DNA from: Mesorhizobium erdmanii USDA 3471
GTDB taxonomy: Bacteria > Pseudomonadota > Alphaproteobacteria > Rhizobiales > Rhizobiaceae
Assembly (NCBI RefSeq): GCF_000472705.1
Contig: NZ_AXAE01000020.1
Location: 1-64,000 of the forward strand
Direction: 5' to 3'
DNA length: 64,000 nucleotides
Both the position numbers and the translations under genes were made by a program. The notes below the pieces were generated by a model. The model saw only the letters and a list, made by a program, of their open reading frames with translations, had not been told where the DNA came from and did not search any database. This document shows, one piece after another, positions 61,968-64,000 of the stretch. The number at the start of each line of letters is the position of its first letter. Position 1 is the first letter of the stretch.

Positions 61968-62876
61968 TCACACCGCCGCCTTGCGGAAGCGGGCGACGAA
62001 GTCGTCGAGCTCGGGGCGTTCCATGTCGGAGATCGCCCAGTAGGAGAAGGCGCCGTCGCTCCAGTGCACCATCGAGAAGCCACCCGACGAAAGGTCGTCC
62101 GGCTGGGTGGTCTTGCCGCCCTGCTGCGGTTCGGCGACCAGCGTGATCAGGTGTTCGCGGTGGCGGTAGACCAGGGCAGGCACTGGCCGGCCTGATATCA
62201 CCTCGACCCGGCCGCCGATCAGCGCATAGCCGTCCTGGGCAAGATCGGGCGCCGGCGGCGACACGCCGATGCGGGCGTCGAGCCATGGCTTGACGGTGTG
62301 ACGGTCGGACGAGACGATGTCGATCGGGCTTGATGCCAGCAGGCTGCGGCGATGGCCGCTGGCGACCGCCGCGGCAAAGCCGTCATCCACGCCGCTCTGC
62401 ATCACCCATTGGGTCGCCCCGCTGGCCAGCACGGCGCTGATCATGATCGACGCGGCCATGGCGCGCCAGTCGAACGAGCCGAAGCGGCGTGCCCTTGGCG
62501 ATGTCCGTGTCTGCGCGGGGCGTGTCCCGGCGTCACGCCTCTGGCCGCCGCCGGCGACCGAAATCAATCCCGGTAGAGCAGACGCCGCGCCCCGCTGCGG
62601 CCCTGTCGCCTCGGCGGTCGCCTGCTCGTCGGCGCCAGCCATGGCGATCGCCGCGATGCGGGCCCGAAAGGCGTCGCTGACATCGGGACGCGGCAAGCGG
62701 CTGACCGCGCCTTGCAAGGCGACAATGCGGGCATGCTCGGCGGCAAGCCGGGGATCGGCGGCGATGCGACGCTCCACGGCAAGGGCGGCCGCCGCATCGA
62801 GCTCACCATCAACAAGGGCATGGATCATCAGTCTGATACCTTCGGGATCGTTGGGCAGTCCGTCGTCGTGCGTCAT
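61968..62876 (-). CDS. Membrane anti-sigma factor
   Basis: The 302-residue protein begins with a cytoplasmic helical region (LMIHALVDGELDAAAALAVE, ADPRLAAEHARIVALQGAVS) typical of anti-sigma factors, has one membrane segment near residue 140-162 (AMAASIMISAVLASGATQWV), and a periplasmic C-terminal domain. It lacks a clear zinc-binding anti-sigma motif. Its start overlaps the stop of the ECF sigma gene upstream, so the two form a sigma/anti-sigma pair. Confidence 0.88.
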   Translation of the reverse strand: MTHDDGLPNDPEGIRLMIHALVDGELDAAAALAVERRIAADPRLAAEHARIVALQGAVSRLPRPDVSDAFRARIAAIAMAGADEQATAEATGPQRGAASALPGLISVAGGGQRRDAGTRPAQTRTSPRARRFGSFDWRAMAASIMISAVLASGATQWVMQSGVDDGFAAAVASGHRRSLLASSPIDIVSSDRHTVKPWLDARIGVSPPAPDLAQDGYALIGGRVEVISGRPVPALVYRHREHLITLVAEPQQGGKTTQPDDLSSGGFSMVHWSDGAFSYWAISDMERPELDDFVARFRKAAV

Positions 62877-63556
62877 GACGCTCTCCCCAGTTCAGACGCC
62901 AGCAGGCCGCGGGCGCGGGCCAGCCTGGACATCACGGTACCGATCGGCACGGTGAGCATGGCCGATATTTCGCGATAGCTGAGGCCGTTGATATCGCGCA
63001 GCACCAGCGTTTCGCGGAATGGCTGCGGCAGGGCCGCGATCGCCGCCTCCAGTGCCGCTGTGTCGGCCCTGGCGATCAGGCTCGCCTCCGGGCCGTCCTC
63101 GTCCGGCAGGCTGGTGCCGTGTGCCGCCGCCATGTCGTCGAGATCGCCAAGGTCGCCGACGGCCATCATGGCGCGCGGCCGGTTGCGCGCCATCCAGGTG
63201 TAGGAGGTGTTGCGCACGATGGTCAGCAGCCAGGCACGGGCGTTGCCGCCGGCATAGCCTGATATGCCGGCATGCGCCTTGATGCAGGCGTCCTGCACGA
63301 CATCCTCGGCGTCGGCGGCATTGCCGGTCAGCCAGCGGGCGAGCGACAGCGCGTCGCCAAGATGCGGCAGCACCACCTGGTTGAAGCGCTCTGCCAGGGC
63401 CCTTTCGCTCAAAGCAGCACCATGATCGGATACTCCGGGCCGTGCCGCCTCAAGATGCGACGGTGGCCTTGCCTTGCTCGCAGGGGGAAATCCCCCGGAA
63501 GCAGGCAGAGCCGCCTGCCTTGCCGAAACTGAATTCATCTGCGTCACCGGTGTCAA
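62873..63556 (-). CDS. ECF-family sigma factor
   Basis: The 227-residue protein has ECF region 2 (DALSLARWLTGNAADAEDVV, QDACIKAHAGISGY) and region 4 (NGLSYREISAMLTVPIGTVM, SRLARARGLL). The N-terminus is ~45 residues longer than the ECF minimum, with a disordered Pro/Ala/Ser segment; a start at the second Met (MNSVSARQ) is equally possible. It is followed by the membrane anti-sigma factor with overlapping stop and start. Target promoters are not known. Confidence 0.92.
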   Translation of the reverse strand: MTPVTQMNSVSARQAALPASGGFPPASKARPPSHLEAARPGVSDHGAALSERALAERFNQVVLPHLGDALSLARWLTGNAADAEDVVQDACIKAHAGISGYAGGNARAWLLTIVRNTSYTWMARNRPRAMMAVGDLGDLDDMAAAHGTSLPDEDGPEASLIARADTAALEAAIAALPQPFRETLVLRDINGLSYREISAMLTVPIGTVMSRLARARGLLASELGRAS

Positions 63557-63799
63557 GCGCTGTGGGAAGAAGGGGCGCTACAAAGGAGAGCCTGACGACG
63601 ATCATGCTCGCCAGCACATGGTGATGGCTGACGCCGCGACTAAAGTCGCTGTCCTTGCAATGATACGGCATGCCGGTCTCCTCAACGCCAATGGTGGCGT
63701 ATGCCGAGGAGACTTGGCGCGGCGCCGGTTTATTCCCGCCGCGCAAATCCAGTTGATCACAGTCGCGTGATCAACTGGTGTTTTCAGTAGGGTTGGCGC
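63557..63799. other. Intergenic region before ECF sigma gene with a perfect inverted repeat
   Basis: About 240 bases without a convincing gene; open frames on both strands overlap the sigma N-terminus and lack signals. CCAGTTGATCAC-AGTCGC-GTGATCAACTGG (63749-63778) is a perfect 12-bp inverted repeat that could end transcription of the minus-strand gene at 63800 or serve as an operator for the sigma operon. Confidence 0.5.
63749..63778 (-). terminator. Hairpin downstream of the edge gene
   Basis: Perfect 12-bp arms around AGTCGC, 22 bases past the stop of the gene at 63800. The T run is short, so an operator role is also possible. Confidence 0.5.
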
Positions 63800-64000
63800 T
63801 TAGTCCGGCCAGCGCAAGACGCCGGAAGAATCCTTGCGGGCGGCTTTCATCGCGTCGGCGGGGCGATCCTTAGCGGTCAGTATGGCCCGCAGCTGTTCGG
63901 CGACGATTTCCGCCTCGCCAGGATGAAGGTTGCAGGGATCGAGGAAGAAATGGCCGCGCTCGATCTCGTGGTTGCGCACGATGATCGGCGGCGAGCCAGC
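63800..64000 (-). CDS. C-terminal part of an unidentified protein (cut by window edge)
   Basis: The minus strand is open to the window end and encodes 66 C-terminal residues: [20 protein letters not shown], then [20 protein letters not shown] and [15 protein letters not shown] before the stop. The codon use is gene-like. I do not recognise the family; the stretch [11 protein letters not shown] looks helical. Confidence 0.7.
   Translation of the reverse strand, partial: AGSPPIIVRNHEIERGHFFLDPCNLHPGEAEIVAEQLRAILTAKDRPADAMKAARKDSSGVLRWPD

Noticed and set aside
63450..63746. Small minus-strand frame upstream of the ECF sigma gene
   Set aside because: Overlaps the sigma N-terminus in another frame, no ribosome site and no family features.

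Overview
The window looks like chromosomal DNA of a Rhizobiales alphaproteobacterium, most likely Mesorhizobium or a close relative. The reasons are high GC with strong third-position bias, a DUF680 small exported protein (a family I know mainly from Mesorhizobium), the linked block RpoH / CarD / FdxA / S4 protein / large helicase / PhbB-PhbA-PhaR, apparent CtrA boxes and GANTC (CcrM) sites, and rhizobial intergenic palindromic repeats. Almost everything is housekeeping or core accessory. No tRNA, rRNA, CRISPR array or prophage was seen.

Layout: 1-280 is the end of an IS481-type insertion sequence, cut by the window edge. 280-2430 holds a palindromic repeat and two paralogous secreted Cys-motif proteins. 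2428-11481 holds glmM, two paralogous outer-membrane barrels each preceded by a TTAA array matching CtrA boxes, serC (possible serC RNA leader) and serA, a DMT exporter and purA. 11557-16542 holds a membrane-anchored Pro/Ala-rich protein, a ccdAB toxin-antitoxin pair with a palindromic operator, an ABC-F ATPase and a thiamine pyrophosphokinase. 16634-20190 is a TPP riboswitch followed by thiBPQ (thiamine import). 20469-24983 holds an M48 lipoprotein, a secreted caspase-fold protein with Sel1 repeats, and an RpoH sigma factor. 25310-27774 is a polar amino-acid ABC transporter flanked by inverted copies of a dispersed palindrome. 27958-33348 holds carD, fdxA, an S4 RNA-binding protein and a SUV3-like helicase with a low-complexity tail. 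33349-33972 is an unusual intergenic region with clustered GANTC sites and DnaA-box-like sequences.

33973-44577 holds a TetR / FAD-monooxygenase divergent pair, the PHB genes phbB-phbA with divergent phaR, a GNAT/rhodanese pair with a divergent GlxA-type AraC regulator, two divergent citrate-synthase-family genes (one with an N-terminal helix-turn-helix) and a patatin. 44578-45379 has no convincing gene. 45380-49816 is an RND efflux pair. 49913-59621 holds small membrane and DUF proteins, an NAD(P)-binding epimerase-like protein, a LysR regulator, an MFS transporter, an N-formylglutamate amidohydrolase homologue, pyk, an alpha/beta hydrolase, a TPR protein and rpmJ. 59865-64000 holds an LprI-like protein, purE-purK, an anti-sigma/ECF sigma pair and a partial gene at the edge.

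Functional themes: cell-wall precursor synthesis, serine and purine synthesis, thiamine salvage and activation, carbon storage (phbAB/phaR, possibly with the citrate-synthase homologues and patatin), and envelope and stress control (RpoH, CarD, ECF/anti-sigma, RND, caspase/M48). The most interesting unexplained signals are the GANTC/DnaA-like cluster near 33.5-33.9 kb, the matched TTAA arrays before the two barrel genes, the self-repeating secreted Cys-motif family, and the HTH-citrate synthase fusion with a palindrome in its divergent promoter. No clear new defence or biosynthetic system was found.
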